Positions 1 to 9,071 of a stretch of DNA of 64,000 bases are shown here, one piece after another (the stretch's first letter is position 1; every line of letters begins with the position of its first letter). Source of the DNA: Myxococcus fulvus (GTDB lineage: Bacteria > Myxococcota > Myxococcia > Myxococcales > Myxococcaceae); contig NZ_FOIB01000020.1 in assembly GCF_900111765.1 (NCBI RefSeq), positions 1-64,000 on the forward strand, in the 5' to 3' direction. Under the pieces are notes generated by a model. That model was not told the origin of the DNA, made no database searches, and worked only from the letters and a program-made list of their open reading frames with translations. A program made the translations under genes and the position numbers.

Positions 1-888
1 ACCGCGTTGTAGCCGGTGTACCCGTCCACCACGAGCGCGCCCGTGGTGCCGCCCAGCACGTCCTTGGGCGTCTTGCCCGCCCGGCCCAGGCTGAACCGGT
101 AGCCGATGAGCCACTCGCCCTGGGGCGTCTGGGTGAGAAACGTCCAGAGGTAGCCCCGGCGCGTCTTCTTCACGTCCAGCACCCGCAGAGGCGTCTCGTC
201 CGCCCACACCACCTCGGCCGAGGCGATGCACTGCAGGAGGTGGGAGGACAGCGGCAGCAGCGCCTGGGCGGACTGGTGGAAGAGGTCCGTCAGCGTGCTG
301 CGGCTCATGGGCACGCCCCCGCGCTCCATCCGCTGGGCCAGCCGGTGCAGGGGCATGGCGTCCGCGCACTTGGAGACGACCACGTGCGCCAGCAGGCCCG
401 GGCCGTACTCGCCCTTGTCCACCACCTTGGGCGGCGCGGGCGCGGTGACGACACCTCGGCCGCAGGCGCACGCCAGGACTTCCTGCACGTGCACCTGCTT
501 CTCGAAGAAGGCCGGCACGTACTCGTACACCACCGTCCGTCTCCCCTCGCCCAGGGGCTTGAGCGCCTCGCCACCGCATGCCGGGCAGCGCCGCTCCTCG
601 GCGGGCACCGCATGCAAGACTGCGCGCTCGACGGCCCCGGCGGCCTTGCGTGCCGCTCGCTCGCGTCGCGTCCGCAGGGCGCTCGCAGCTCGGGCGGCTT
701 CGTCTTCCGGACTGGGGGACGACGGCTTGAGCTCCGTGGACACCGGAGGCAGCTTCTGAAGTCCTGCGGCCGAAGACTCGCCGCTCCAGCGCCGCCATCT
801 TCGCCTCCAGCGAGGTCATCCGCTCGCGAAGCTCTTCGGCTTCCTCCCGCCAGGGGCAGAAGTGGTCTTGGGGCAGCTCGCGTGGCAC
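1..888 (-). pseudogene. tnpC: IS66-family transposase TnpC, partial and frameshifted
   Basis: This is the large transposase gene of an IS66-family element; its 3' part lies beyond the left edge. From about 760 down to 1 the frame reads a zinc-finger-like CPACG, then CACG, then the catalytic region with WADETPLRV and DGYTGYN, which carry the first two acidic residues of the DDE triad. The N-terminal part (CPWREEAEELRERM, then RRVFGRRTSE) is in a different frame. The two parts would join as the family hallmark FGRR-SEKLPP if two bases were restored near 757-761. The element is therefore probably inactive unless this is a sequencing error. A GTG at 888 is the likely start, 17 bp after tnpB (+ coordinates 889-928 separate them). 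Confidence 0.8.
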
Positions 889-928
889 CTGGTGCCAACA
901 CCTCGCCGCACCCCGGTACGTCCTCACG

Positions 929-1294
929 CTACGAGGACGTGCGCCCGGATGGTGTCCAGGCGGGCGAGCGTTTGACTTCGGTGACGTCCATACCGTCCAG
1001 CAGCATCGCCAACTGCGTCGCGTCCAGGTGCACCGCGCTCGCGTCCGCGTCCACCTTGGGCAGCCGGAAGCGGCCCGTCTCCAGTCGCTTGTACAGCAAT
1101 ACGAAGCCGCCTCGACTCCACGTCAGTACCTTGATTCGGTCGCCCCGCCTCGAGACGAAGGCGAAGAGATGGCCGGAGTAGACGTCCTCGCCCCAGGCGG
1201 ACTTCACCAGCGCCATGAGTCCATCAATCGACTTGCGCAGGTCCACCGCCTCGGTGGCCAGCACCACGCGCACGGACGAGGGAAGCGTGAACAC
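929..1294 (-). CDS. tnpB: IS66 family accessory protein TnpB
   Basis: A 121-residue TnpB (IS66 Orf2), an accessory protein required for transposition in this family. The sequence begins with a short strand region, then VDLRKSIDGLMALV, a typical motif of the family, followed by FAFVSRRGDRIKVLTW and GGFVLLYKRLETGRF. Length is normal (about 110-120 residues). It lies 3 bp after tnpA and ahead of tnpC, the standard tnpA-tnpB-tnpC order. It appears intact, although the tnpC beside it is broken. Confidence 0.9.
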   Translation of the reverse strand: MFTLPSSVRVVLATEAVDLRKSIDGLMALVKSAWGEDVYSGHLFAFVSRRGDRIKVLTWSRGGFVLLYKRLETGRFRLPKVDADASAVHLDATQLAMLLDGMDVTEVKRSPAWTPSGRTSS

Positions 1295-1297
1295 GTC

Positions 1298-1612
1298 TCA
1301 CCTGCCCAGCGCGGTGACGAGCCGAGCGACGTAGTCGACGTCGGCGCTCGCGGGGAACCGCACCTTGGCTCCGCTGGCCAGCACCACCTCGAGCAGGGCT
1401 GGGCTCTGCGGTGCGACGGCTGAGACTGCTACCGGCAGCAGGCGCACCGCAGGGGCCTTCTGAGGGCGTTGACGACGGCGCCGGTACACCCACGACTGCA
1501 GCGTGCTCAGCCTCAGCCCTCGCTGCGCGGAGAACTCCTTCTGCGTCAGGCCGCTCGCCTCGAACGCCTCGGCGACCTGGAACCACTCCTGCTTCTCAAC
1601 CGGCTTCGACAT
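1298..1612 (-). CDS. tnpA: IS66 family accessory protein TnpA
   Basis: A 104-residue TnpA (IS66 Orf1) with an N-terminal helix-turn-helix-like segment (WFQVAEAFEASGLTQKEF, then LSTLQSWVYRRRR), the form usual in this family for a DNA-binding accessory protein. The C-terminal part is a short beta-rich tail. It is the first gene of the element, about 70 bp inside the outer terminal repeat. Frame and length look intact. Confidence 0.85.
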   Translation of the reverse strand: MSKPVEKQEWFQVAEAFEASGLTQKEFSAQRGLRLSTLQSWVYRRRRQRPQKAPAVRLLPVAVSAVAPQSPALLEVVLASGAKVRFPASADVDYVARLVTALGR

Positions 1613-1660
1613 TCAGGCCAGGGTCCACCACGACTGCTACCCCGGCAATGCCTCCCGCCA

Positions 1661-1681
1661 CGTCGCTCGCCGGACGGTTAC
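1661..1681 (-). repeat. terminal inverted repeat of the IS66 element
   Basis: Read on the minus strand from 1681 inward the sequence starts GTAACCG, the GTAA start expected of IS66-family ends. Seventeen of 21 positions match the start at 19979 of the IS66 relic in this window. The other end of this element lies outside the window, so the 8-bp target duplication (it would begin at 1682) cannot be confirmed. Confidence 0.6.
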
Positions 1682-1830
1682 GTGTCAGTGACGTGGAACT
1701 CCTCGGCCAGGCCGCTCTTCGTCCGTCCCACCTTCGCCAACTCGACGATTGCGCTCGGAACTTCGGCGGGAGGGGACACAGAAAGCGTTGCCTCATCCAC
1801 GGGGCCACGTCCTTCGGTGAGGGCCATCAT
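1678..1830 (-). pseudogene. small reading frame interrupted by the IS66 insertion
   Basis: A 50-residue frame begins at ATG 1830 (or 1827), opens with MMALTEGRGPVDEATLSV and ends at a TAA that lies inside the IS66 terminal repeat. It continues unbroken right up to the insertion point with mostly G/C third positions, so it may be the 5' part of a host gene cut by the element. I do not recognise the product. Upstream, 1831-2149 shows no convincing gene on either strand. Confidence 0.3.
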
Positions 1831-2149
1831 GACCAGGAGCACTCCTAGCCTGCGAGGTTACCGAACTTCTGCCCGCCGATCGCCGTGCTTCTCCATGGGG
1901 GCGTTCACAAGCTCGCCCGGGAGGTCGTAGACGCGTGGGCGCTTCCCGTCGCCCATCCGCCTCTGACCCTTCTCGAAGAAGCAAAGGTGGCCACGACGTC
2001 CGCATCCGCGCACACCTCCCTAATTTCAGGGACTACCCAGAGCCCCGGCGCTCAATCACAATCAGCGGTTGCCGTTCCTCGCGTGAGCAGTGCTGACGCA
2101 AGGTCATGTAGACCCCTCGCCCCTGCGCCGGCCTTCAGGAGACAGCCGC

Positions 2150-3616
2150 ATGACACCAAGGATCGCCGTACTCACGTTGCTCTGTAGCGCAGGGATGCTC
2201 GGTTGTAGTGAGCAGCCAACAGCTTCAGATGAAGCACAGGAGGTCATCGACAATCTCGTGGAGGCAGGGTTCCCGGCCAGCGACATCGAAGTCGTCGATG
2301 GCGTCGTCTATGTCGGCGGTGACGCCGCGGTGAGCCTCCAGGCCTCCCGCGAGATGCTCCAGACGGACAAGGGGGGACAGGAGCAGTACCGCACGACCAA
2401 CCTCATCAGCACGTCCGTGAAGAAGATCTGCATCAACCCCACCTCGACGTTCAACAGCTACACCCGGCTGAGCCAGGGCCTCGACCTGGCCATCCAGAAC
2501 TACAACCGACTGGGCCTCGCCTTCTCCATGGCGCGTGGCCCCACCACCGGATGCAACGCCAACATCACCATGGGCACCGCGTCGGGCACGGGCGGCTCCG
2601 GGGGCTTCCCGTCCGGCGGCATCCCCTACAACATCATCAACATCGGCACCGGACTGAGCACCTCCAGCGTGGACGTGAACGAACACATCATCACCCACGA
2701 GCTCGGCCATAGCATTGGCCTGCGTCACGCGGATTACTACAACCAGTCCATCAGTTGCGGCTCTGGCGGCAACGAAGGGGGAGGCGGCGTGGGCGCCATC
2801 CTCATCCCTGGCACGCCGAGCACCGCCACGGTGGGTGGCTCCATCATGAACACCTGCACCCCGACGACCACGACAGGTGAGTGGACGAAGAGCGATGTCA
2901 CGGCGTTGAACGCACTCTACCCGGGCGTCTTCCCTCAACCCTGGCTGTCCCTGATGAACCTTTCGGGTAGCGCGGGCTCCGTCCAGCACTGGAGTCTCGA
3001 CGTCCCCGCTGGCAAGCCCCATGTGACCTTCAAGGTCGGCGACGGCGTGGGTGACGTGGACCTCTACGTCAGGTTCGGCGAGCAGCCGACGACGACCGTC
3101 CATGACTGTCGAGCAAGTCGCGGCGGCGACAACGAGATCTGCACGTTCACGTTGCCACAGGCAGGCAGGTATCACGTCAGCCTCAACGGCGCGTCGAGCT
3201 TCTCGGGGGTCAGCCTGACGGGTACCTACGACGACCCCCCACCCCTTTGCCCGCTCTTTCCCTGGCCATTCCCCTTCAAGTTCCCGCCGCCGCCCCCGCC
3301 CCCGCCGCCCTGGGACCCGCTCTTCGACATCGCCGACAGCTTCGTCAGCCACTTCAATTACTGGACGGTTGACGTCCCCACGGGCCAGTCGGCGGTGACG
3401 TTCACGCTCAGCGGCGGCCGGGGAGATGCGGACCTCTACGTCAACTACGGCTCGGCCCCGACAACGACGACCTTCCAGTGTCGTCCGTACCTCACCGACA
3501 ACAACGAGACCTGCACGTTGACGGCACCCGCGGCGGGCACCTACTACATCGGCGTCCACGCGTACTCGGGCTACTCGGGCGTCACCTTGAGGACCGCATA
3601 CTCGGCCGGACCGTGA
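2150..3616 (+). CDS. secreted M57-like zinc metalloprotease lipoprotein with two PPC domains
   Basis: Predicted exported protease. The ATG at 2150 is chosen because it follows CAGGAGACAGCCGC and opens a lipoprotein signal ending MLGC (Cys 19). The catalytic motif HELGHSIGLRH has zinc ligands His183, His187 and His193, as in the dual-action HEIGH peptidase family (M57). The HELGH segment is preceded by a beta-rich prodomain-like region. Two PPC-type beta-sandwich domains follow, each with a D[VA]DLYV core and a Cys pair (DC..C). They are joined by an unusual linker rich in proline, with a nine-proline run near 3283-3308. Likely role: degradation of extracellular protein, as expected of a predatory or scavenging bacterium. 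Substrate unknown. Confidence 0.85.
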   Translation: MTPRIAVLTLLCSAGMLGCSEQPTASDEAQEVIDNLVEAGFPASDIEVVDGVVYVGGDAAVSLQASREMLQTDKGGQEQYRTTNLISTSVKKICINPTSTFNSYTRLSQGLDLAIQNYNRLGLAFSMARGPTTGCNANITMGTASGTGGSGGFPSGGIPYNIINIGTGLSTSSVDVNEHIITHELGHSIGLRHADYYNQSISCGSGGNEGGGGVGAILIPGTPSTATVGGSIMNTCTPTTTTGEWTKSDVTALNALYPGVFPQPWLSLMNLSGSAGSVQHWSLDVPAGKPHVTFKVGDGVGDVDLYVRFGEQPTTTVHDCRASRGGDNEICTFTLPQAGRYHVSLNGASSFSGVSLTGTYDDPPPLCPLFPWPFPFKFPPPPPPPPPWDPLFDIADSFVSHFNYWTVDVPTGQSAVTFTLSGGRGDADLYVNYGSAPTTTTFQCRPYLTDNNETCTLTAPAAGTYYIGVHAYSGYSGVTLRTAYSAGP

Positions 3617-3826
3617 CAGTCAGCAACAATGAGGCGTCCCCTCTCCCCTGTGCCGTCGCTGCTGGACCGAGCCACCTCCCGCACCAGGAATGACGAGGGC
3701 CCCGGGAGGCATGCGCCGGCCCGAGGCCCGAGGAGCTCGGACGCGAGTCCTCTCCAGCGACCTTTGAAAGGGTGAAGACAGGGGCTGCCCTCGAGCAACG
3801 CGGCCAGCGAAGCATGGATGCGACGT

Positions 3827-3859
3827 ACAGGACGGCGAGGTCGCGGCGCGCCGTCCTGT
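3827..3859. terminator. 10-bp perfect inverted repeat in a convergent gap
   Basis: ACAGGACGGC at 3827-3836 pairs exactly with 3850-3859 across a 13-nt loop. It lies in the 357-bp gap between the convergent protease and MDR genes, so it may terminate one or both. There is no clear T tract. Nothing else recognisable was seen in this gap. Confidence 0.35.
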
Positions 3860-3973
3860 CGTCACGGGCGGCGAGCACGGACAGTGTTCTCGTCTCTTCA
3901 CGGCGCTGACGCAGCTCCTCCGCGGCCGGGGCCGTGAGTTCGCGGGTCGATACAACACGCGGCCGTGGCGGAT

Positions 3974-4912
3974 TCAGAACACGATGACGGGTCGGCCTCG
4001 GAGGCCGCCGGCCATCAGGGCACGCTGGGCTTCGGCGACTTCTTCGGGCGCGTATTCCCGCGTGACGCGCAGCTTGATCTTGCCGCTCTCAACGAGCCCG
4101 CGCAGGACCTTCAGCATGTCCGTTCGCTCGATGGCCTGGCTGACCATCACCGGGAGGATGCGGATCCCTCGCTCCGTCGGCGTGTCGTCCCAGCCTCGGA
4201 CCGGAATGTAGACGCCCCCGTCGCGGATGGCCGGAAAGGATGTCGCGAGGAGCAGGGCCGTGTCGTAGAGGCCGTCGACACCGGACGGGAATTGCTGACG
4301 GATGGCCGCACAGAAGCCGGGGCCGCGCTCGACCACGAAATCGGCGCCGTAGCTGCGCACGAGCTCGAACTCCGACGGCTTCGCGTCTGCGATGACCGTG
4401 AGGCCCAGGTGCTTGGCGACCGCGATTGTATAGTGCGCGAGCAGCCCCGCGCCTCCGCTGACGGCGAGGGTCTGTCCCTTCGTGAGTCCCGAGCTTTCGA
4501 GCCCCAGCGTCGCGGTGAGGCCGTTCATCGGCAGCGTTGACGCCTCCGCGACCGACACGCCCTCGGGAATGGCCAGGACGGACGCCTCCGGGACGACGAT
4601 CTGCGCCGACTGCGCGCCTCCGTCGGGGCGAACCGGCATGACCACCGCCATGACCTGGTCGCCGACACGCACGCGCGTGACGCCCGCGCCGACGGACTCC
4701 ACAACCCCCGCGGCGTCCATGCCGGGGATCCACGGCAGTGGAAGCGTGTTGTAGGCGAGCTCGCGCATCAGGACGTCGGTTGGATTGACGGCGGCGGCCT
4801 TGACGGAGATTCGGACTTCTCCGGGACCGGGCGCGCGCACCTCACGGTCGGCGATCTCGATGACCTCGTAGCCACCGCGGCTCTTGTACTGGACGGTCTT
4901 CATCGTTGGCAT
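3974..4912 (-). CDS. zinc-independent MDR alcohol dehydrogenase/quinone oxidoreductase
   Basis: A 312-residue medium-chain dehydrogenase/reductase of the quinone oxidoreductase type, predicted to reduce a quinone, enone or aldehyde with NADPH. The GroES-like N-terminal half includes AAAVNPTDVLMR and PWIPGMDAAGVV. The catalytic-zinc and structural-zinc cysteines of classical alcohol dehydrogenases are absent. The Rossmann half begins near residue 150 with VSGGAGLLAHYTIAVAKHLG, a variant of the usual GxGxxG region. The start at 4912 has a GGAAGCGAG Shine-Dalgarno region 7-8 nt upstream. It stands alone; substrate not inferable. Confidence 0.85.
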   Translation of the reverse strand: MPTMKTVQYKSRGGYEVIEIADREVRAPGPGEVRISVKAAAVNPTDVLMRELAYNTLPLPWIPGMDAAGVVESVGAGVTRVRVGDQVMAVVMPVRPDGGAQSAQIVVPEASVLAIPEGVSVAEASTLPMNGLTATLGLESSGLTKGQTLAVSGGAGLLAHYTIAVAKHLGLTVIADAKPSEFELVRSYGADFVVERGPGFCAAIRQQFPSGVDGLYDTALLLATSFPAIRDGGVYIPVRGWDDTPTERGIRILPVMVSQAIERTDMLKVLRGLVESGKIKLRVTREYAPEEVAEAQRALMAGGLRGRPVIVF

Positions 4913-5075
4913 CTCGCTTCCTTGGGGTGCCGGAGAGTCGTATCAGCGTGTTCTGGAGCCGGCCACTCGACGCAATGCCCCCGCCACGGTGGGTATCGGA
5001 GCGAAGAAACTCGACGGCATCCAATAATCCAGCACCGGACTGCTGCTCACTGGCGCAGCTCCAGCTCACAGGGTG

Positions 5076-5285
5076 TCAGCACCGTTCTGCTGACGTCACG
5101 AGCCTGTCACAGCCACGCTCACGAGGCTTGCCTGGAGGCCCACCCCTCGGGGTGCAGACCGCCCTTCGGCCCTTGCACCGCGCGCAGATTTCCTTGGGCT
5201 TCGCGTTCTCCAAGAACTCAGCGTGACCGCATGGACAGGACCGCCACCTTCTTTCGATGACACCCGACGATCCCAACCATTTCAC
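5076..5285 (-). CDS. possible small zinc-ribbon protein
   Basis: A 69-residue frame in the 483-bp gap between the MDR gene and the repeat lipoprotein. It contains CPCG and, 16 residues on, CARC, a CxC...CxxC spacing that could bind zinc. The basic, Gly/Pro-rich tail is poorly conserved-looking. Codon bias is weaker than in the neighbours and there is no strong ribosome site, so this may be a chance frame or a relic. The rest of 4913-5395 shows nothing else convincing. Confidence 0.35.
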   Translation of the reverse strand: MKWLGSSGVIERRWRSCPCGHAEFLENAKPKEICARCKGRRAVCTPRGGPPGKPRERGCDRLVTSAERC

Positions 5286-5395
5286 GGCAACTTTCCCGTG
5301 TCATGACAGTCGATTGCGCTTCGCGCTTCGGGGTCCTTCACATGACCGATTCCCGGACCTCCAGTCCGGTGCGTCGACACCCCGATTGAAACACC

Positions 5396-8311
5396 ATGAC
5401 TCCATTCCGAAGTCTGTGGCTCGCGGCCGCCCTGCTGATGGCCGCCTGCGAAACGACTGAGCTCGCGCAGCCCGACGACGTCCAGGATGCGACGACAGAC
5501 CAGGGCCTCTCCACCCTCTCCGTGCGCGGCACCACCAGCGCGAGCGGCCTGGCCACCACCACCCTCTCCATCCCCACCCCCGCCGGGACGACCGCCGGAG
5601 ATGTGCTGGTGATGCAGCTGAGCAATCGCGAGGCCGTCGCCGCCGTCGCCACCCCACCCGCTGGCTGGACGCTGCTGCGCTCCGAGCAGAGCGCCTCGGC
5701 CATCAAGTCCTGGCTCTTCCTCCGCGTGGCCACCGCGGCCGAGCCGAGCAGTCACACCTTCACCCTCGACCTCGCCAGCGCCATGGCAGCCACCCTGGTC
5801 GCGGTGTCGGGCGCGGATCCGCTCCAGCCGATCGACGTGCACGTGGGCCAGAAGAATGGCAACAGCGCGAGCCTCGAACTGCCCGTCGCCACCACGTCGT
5901 CCGCGAACGGCCTCGCGGTGTGGTTCTCGGCCCAGGTCTGGGGAGGCACCGCGTGCCCCGCGGTCCACACCCCTCCGACGGGCTTCACCGAGCAGCTCGA
6001 CACCTGCCTCATCTCGTCGACGCGCGGCGTGCTGCACAGCGCCGCCACCTCGCAGCTCGGGGCCGCGGGTGCCCAGCCCGCCTTCACCGGCAGCTCCACG
6101 CTCCCCAACACCAACATCACGCACGCAGTGGTGCTGCGTCCCCTCCAGCCGCCGGCTCCCAGTGAGATCACCCTCGTCGGCACCACGCACGCGAGCGGAA
6201 AGACGGTCACCAGCCTGACCCTCTCGACCCCCACGGGCGTCGCCGCCGGTCACGTGCTGCTGGCGCACCTCGCGAACCGGAACCAGATCGCCGCCGAGCT
6301 CACCCCGCCCGCGGGCTGGACGCTGGTGCGCACCGACATGAGCACCTGGAGCATCCGCGGCTGGGTCTTCGTCCGCGTCGCCACCGCCAGCGAGCCCGCC
6401 AGCCACACGTTCCAGAGTTCCATCGCGAGCTACCTCGTCGGCAACCTCGTGGCGTACGCCGGCGTCAATCCGACCAACCCGATCGACACACACGCCGGCA
6501 AGAGCACCAGCGGCTCGACGGCCTTCACGACGCCGCAGCTGAGCACCTCGACCGCGGGCGGGGCTGCCGTCTGGTTCGGCGCGCAGGTGTGGACCGGCGC
6601 CGCGTGTCCGACCTCGGCGATCGAGCCCCCCGTCGGCTTCGCCGAGACCTACGACACCTGCCTGGTGTCCTCGTCCCAGGGCCTCGTCTTCAACGCCGCC
6701 TTCATGCCCCTCGCCGGCGCCGGCCTCCAGGGACCGTTCAACGGGAGCTCGACGTTCGCCGAGACCAATGTCGCGCAGGTCGTCGCCCTTCGCAGCGCCG
6801 AGGACGCGCCGTCCTCGGGGGTCGCGTTGCGTGGGAGCTCGCGCCACAGCGGCCTGTCGCTCGCCTCGCTGTCGATCCCCAAGCCGTCGGGGACCTCGGC
6901 CAACGACGCGCTCATCGCGCGGGTGATTGTGCGCAACAACATCTCCGCGACCGTCACGCCGCCCGCCGGCTGGACGTTCCTGCGCTCGGAGCAGAGCGCC
7001 TTTGCCATCCGCACCTGGATCTTCTACCGCGTCGCGGGCGCCTCCGAGCCCGCGAGCTACACGTTCGGGCTGGACGCGACCACCCACATGGCGGGGAGCG
7101 TGGAGGCCTTCAGCGGCGTCGACCCGGTCCAGCCCATCGACGTGCACGCGGGCCAGAAGAACGGCGACTCCGCGTCGTTCACCGTGCCCGACGTGGTGAC
7201 CAGCAGCGCGGGCGGGCTCGCCGTCTGGTACGGCTCACAGGTCTGGCCGGACGCCACCTGCCCTGCCACCGGCATCGAGCCGCCGCTCGGCTTCTCCGAG
7301 GCCTTCGACGCGTGCCTGGGTCACGCCAACGGACTGCTCTTCAATGCGGCCTACCGGTCGCTCACCGCGCCGGGCCTCAAGACGGACCTCTCCGGCAGCT
7401 CCGCGTTCGTGCAGACCAACACCGCGCACGTGGTCGTCCTGCGCGCCGCCAACGCCCCCACCTGCATGGTCGGCGACACGTACGCGAGCACCTTCACGCT
7501 CCAGGGCACCGTGACGGCGCCGCAAATCGTGGAGCCCTCGGGCCTGGCCGCGAGCCGCGTGGTCGGCAACGCGCTCTACGTGCACAACGAGGACACCACC
7601 GCCATCGTCGCGATCAACACCCTCAACGCGAGCACCCTCGGCACGTTCAACGTGACCAACGTGACGCCGGCCGACTGGGAGGACCTCGCGACCGGGCCCT
7701 GCCCGAGCGGCTCGTGCATCTTCATCGGTGACATCGGGAAGTGGAGCGCCAACTTCCCTCCGGGTGGCACCCCCACGTCGTTCACGATCTACCGCCTGCC
7801 CGAGCCGGATCTCGCCAACGGCCAGACCTCGGGGGGACTCGTCGCCGAGGCCTTCCCGTTCGTCTATCCGGACGGCGCGAAGGACGCGGAGGCGCTGATG
7901 GTGCACCCCACCACCGGGGACATCTACGTCGTCACCAAGGATGGGGCCACGGGGAAGAGCGGCGTGTACAAGTTCCCCCAGCCGCTGACGCCGGGCGTGC
8001 AGGCCACGCTGATCCACGTCCACACGATCCAGCTGCCGCTGAACGGAGACGCCAACTTCTCGGCCGCGACCGCGGCGGCGATCCACCCCTGCGCGGATCG
8101 CTTCCTCCTTCGCACCTACCGCACGGTCTACGAGTTCCGTGCGACACCGGGACTTGGCTTCGAGTCGGCCGTCTTCGCGACGCCCGTCCCGCTGACCGAC
8201 ACCACCGAGGGCCAGGGTGAGGCGATCGAGTACGAGGCCAACGGCGCGAGCTACTTCACGATGAGCGAGAGCCCCTCGCCCTTCAGGCTCAAGCGCGTGC
8301 CACTGCGGTAG
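5396..8311 (+). CDS. lipoprotein with three tandem ~220-residue repeats and a C-terminal propeller-like domain
   Basis: A 971-residue exported protein. The signal ends LLMAAC, a lipobox with Cys 19. Residues about 41-258, 263-480 and 487-710 are three copies of one module. Each copy contains TPPAGWT[LF][LV]R, then a VATxxEPxSxTF-like strand, then a GxQVW...CP segment, a conserved Cys pair, and ends with a VVLR-like strand. Residues 711-971 are a different domain rich in short beta strands (EPSGLAASR, IGDIGKWSANF, GDIYVVTKDG), like a beta-propeller of the esterase-like or SdiA-regulated type. Likely surface-exposed and possibly adhesive or glycan-binding; no enzyme motif seen. A strong hairpin follows the stop. 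Confidence 0.75.
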   Translation: MTPFRSLWLAAALLMAACETTELAQPDDVQDATTDQGLSTLSVRGTTSASGLATTTLSIPTPAGTTAGDVLVMQLSNREAVAAVATPPAGWTLLRSEQSASAIKSWLFLRVATAAEPSSHTFTLDLASAMAATLVAVSGADPLQPIDVHVGQKNGNSASLELPVATTSSANGLAVWFSAQVWGGTACPAVHTPPTGFTEQLDTCLISSTRGVLHSAATSQLGAAGAQPAFTGSSTLPNTNITHAVVLRPLQPPAPSEITLVGTTHASGKTVTSLTLSTPTGVAAGHVLLAHLANRNQIAAELTPPAGWTLVRTDMSTWSIRGWVFVRVATASEPASHTFQSSIASYLVGNLVAYAGVNPTNPIDTHAGKSTSGSTAFTTPQLSTSTAGGAAVWFGAQVWTGAACPTSAIEPPVGFAETYDTCLVSSSQGLVFNAAFMPLAGAGLQGPFNGSSTFAETNVAQVVALRSAEDAPSSGVALRGSSRHSGLSLASLSIPKPSGTSANDALIARVIVRNNISATVTPPAGWTFLRSEQSAFAIRTWIFYRVAGASEPASYTFGLDATTHMAGSVEAFSGVDPVQPIDVHAGQKNGDSASFTVPDVVTSSAGGLAVWYGSQVWPDATCPATGIEPPLGFSEAFDACLGHANGLLFNAAYRSLTAPGLKTDLSGSSAFVQTNTAHVVVLRAANAPTCMVGDTYASTFTLQGTVTAPQIVEPSGLAASRVVGNALYVHNEDTTAIVAINTLNASTLGTFNVTNVTPADWEDLATGPCPSGSCIFIGDIGKWSANFPPGGTPTSFTIYRLPEPDLANGQTSGGLVAEAFPFVYPDGAKDAEALMVHPTTGDIYVVTKDGATGKSGVYKFPQPLTPGVQATLIHVHTIQLPLNGDANFSAATAAAIHPCADRFLLRTYRTVYEFRATPGLGFESAVFATPVPLTDTTEGQGEAIEYEANGASYFTMSESPSPFRLKRVPLR

Positions 8312-8335
8312 GACCGCGTCGACACGCCGAGGAGC

Positions 8336-8372
8336 AAGGCCGGTCGTGGGGCACATCCCCATGGCCGGCCTT
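8336..8372 (+). terminator. terminator hairpin after the three-repeat lipoprotein
   Basis: AAGGCCGG at 8336-8343 pairs exactly with 8365-8372, and an inner GGGG/CCCC pair extends the stem. GTTGTTCC follows. It starts 24 bp after the stop at 8311. Confidence 0.7.
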
Positions 8373-8533
8373 GTTGTTCCGGCTGCAAGTTGGCGGCACG
8401 CACGGTCCGCAGGAGGTTTACCAGCCCATGGGCGCGCCCCCCTACCCCTTCAACCCGGCAGGCGGCCGACCTTCTCCCCTACCGAACGACGTGCCAGAGT
8501 CGCGACCAGCAACCCACCAGCGCCAAGAGCCCA

Positions 8534-8821
8534 ATGAATTCCGCGAACCAAGAGATGTATCGACGGGAAGGAATGCACAACACCGCGACGACGATTGCCA
8601 TTGAGCTGGAGGCACTGGAGCGATGTGAGAACTGCGACGAAGTGAGAAACAACCACTCAGGAATGAAGGACATGGTGCGCGATGAGGCCCTCAAGCGGTT
8701 CCGCGCCAAGAATCCCAGGATGGAGGACTTCCGCGACGAGCAGGAAGTTGAAGACGCCGTCAAGGGCGCCTTCAAGAACGCGAGCGAGGAGTGTAGTTGC
8801 GCCAATCAGGGGGACGACTGA
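8534..8821 (+). CDS. hypothetical small acidic protein with CxxC and CxC
   Basis: About 95 residues from the ATG at 8534; ATGs at 8555 and 8573 are alternatives, the latter directly after GGAAGGA. The frame is open further upstream but that part looks non-coding. The body is helical and charged, with CENC near the middle and CSC close to the C-terminus, so a metal site or disulphides are possible. No signal peptide. Codon usage is less G/C-biased than in most neighbours, which suggests transfer. Not recognised; the size and composition would fit a small immunity-type or accessory protein, but nothing shows that. Confidence 0.5.
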   Translation: MNSANQEMYRREGMHNTATTIAIELEALERCENCDEVRNNHSGMKDMVRDEALKRFRAKNPRMEDFRDEQEVEDAVKGAFKNASEECSCANQGDD

Positions 8822-8828
8822 CGCCTCG

Positions 8829-8911
8829 CTCACTGCAGGTGCCCGGTGTTGTACCAGTCCACGAAGCACTGCACGTCATACCCGGCATCCTCTGCGCGCC
8901 AGCCTCGACTC
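8829..8911 (-). pseudogene. possible tail of an IS3-type integrase
   Basis: A minus-strand frame ends YDVQCFVDWYNTGHLQ then stop. This resembles the FVDWYN.xHLHS stretch near the end of the rve integrase domain of IS3-family OrfB proteins, cut just where HLHS should continue. Only about 25 residues remain, so this is a weak call. Confidence 0.25.
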
Positions 8912-8993
8912 CGGGTCAGGCGTGGACGCATGCGCGGCGTTGCTTCTCTTCTCGCCGTGGAAGTCGACGGCGGGGTTGCCCTTGTCGTCCGGA

Positions 8994-9020
8994 GGCTCCT
9001 GACTCACCAGGTCAGGAGCC
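8994..9020. terminator. 10-bp perfect hairpin between convergent genes
   Basis: GGCTCCTGAC at 8994-9003 pairs exactly with 9011-9020 across a 7-nt loop. It lies just beyond the minus-strand SDR stop at 9072 and faces the small plus-strand gene, so it could terminate both. No T tract. Confidence 0.55.
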
Positions 9021-9071
9021 CCTGCTCCAGTGCGGGGGGTCGTCCCCCCACCGGAGTTCTCCAGCAGTCTG

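Noticed and set aside
5282..7147. Long minus-strand frame antisense to the three-repeat lipoprotein
   Set aside because: Low-complexity Arg/Gly/Glu-rich translation mirrors the plus-strand codons; the plus strand has a signal peptide, repeats and a terminator.
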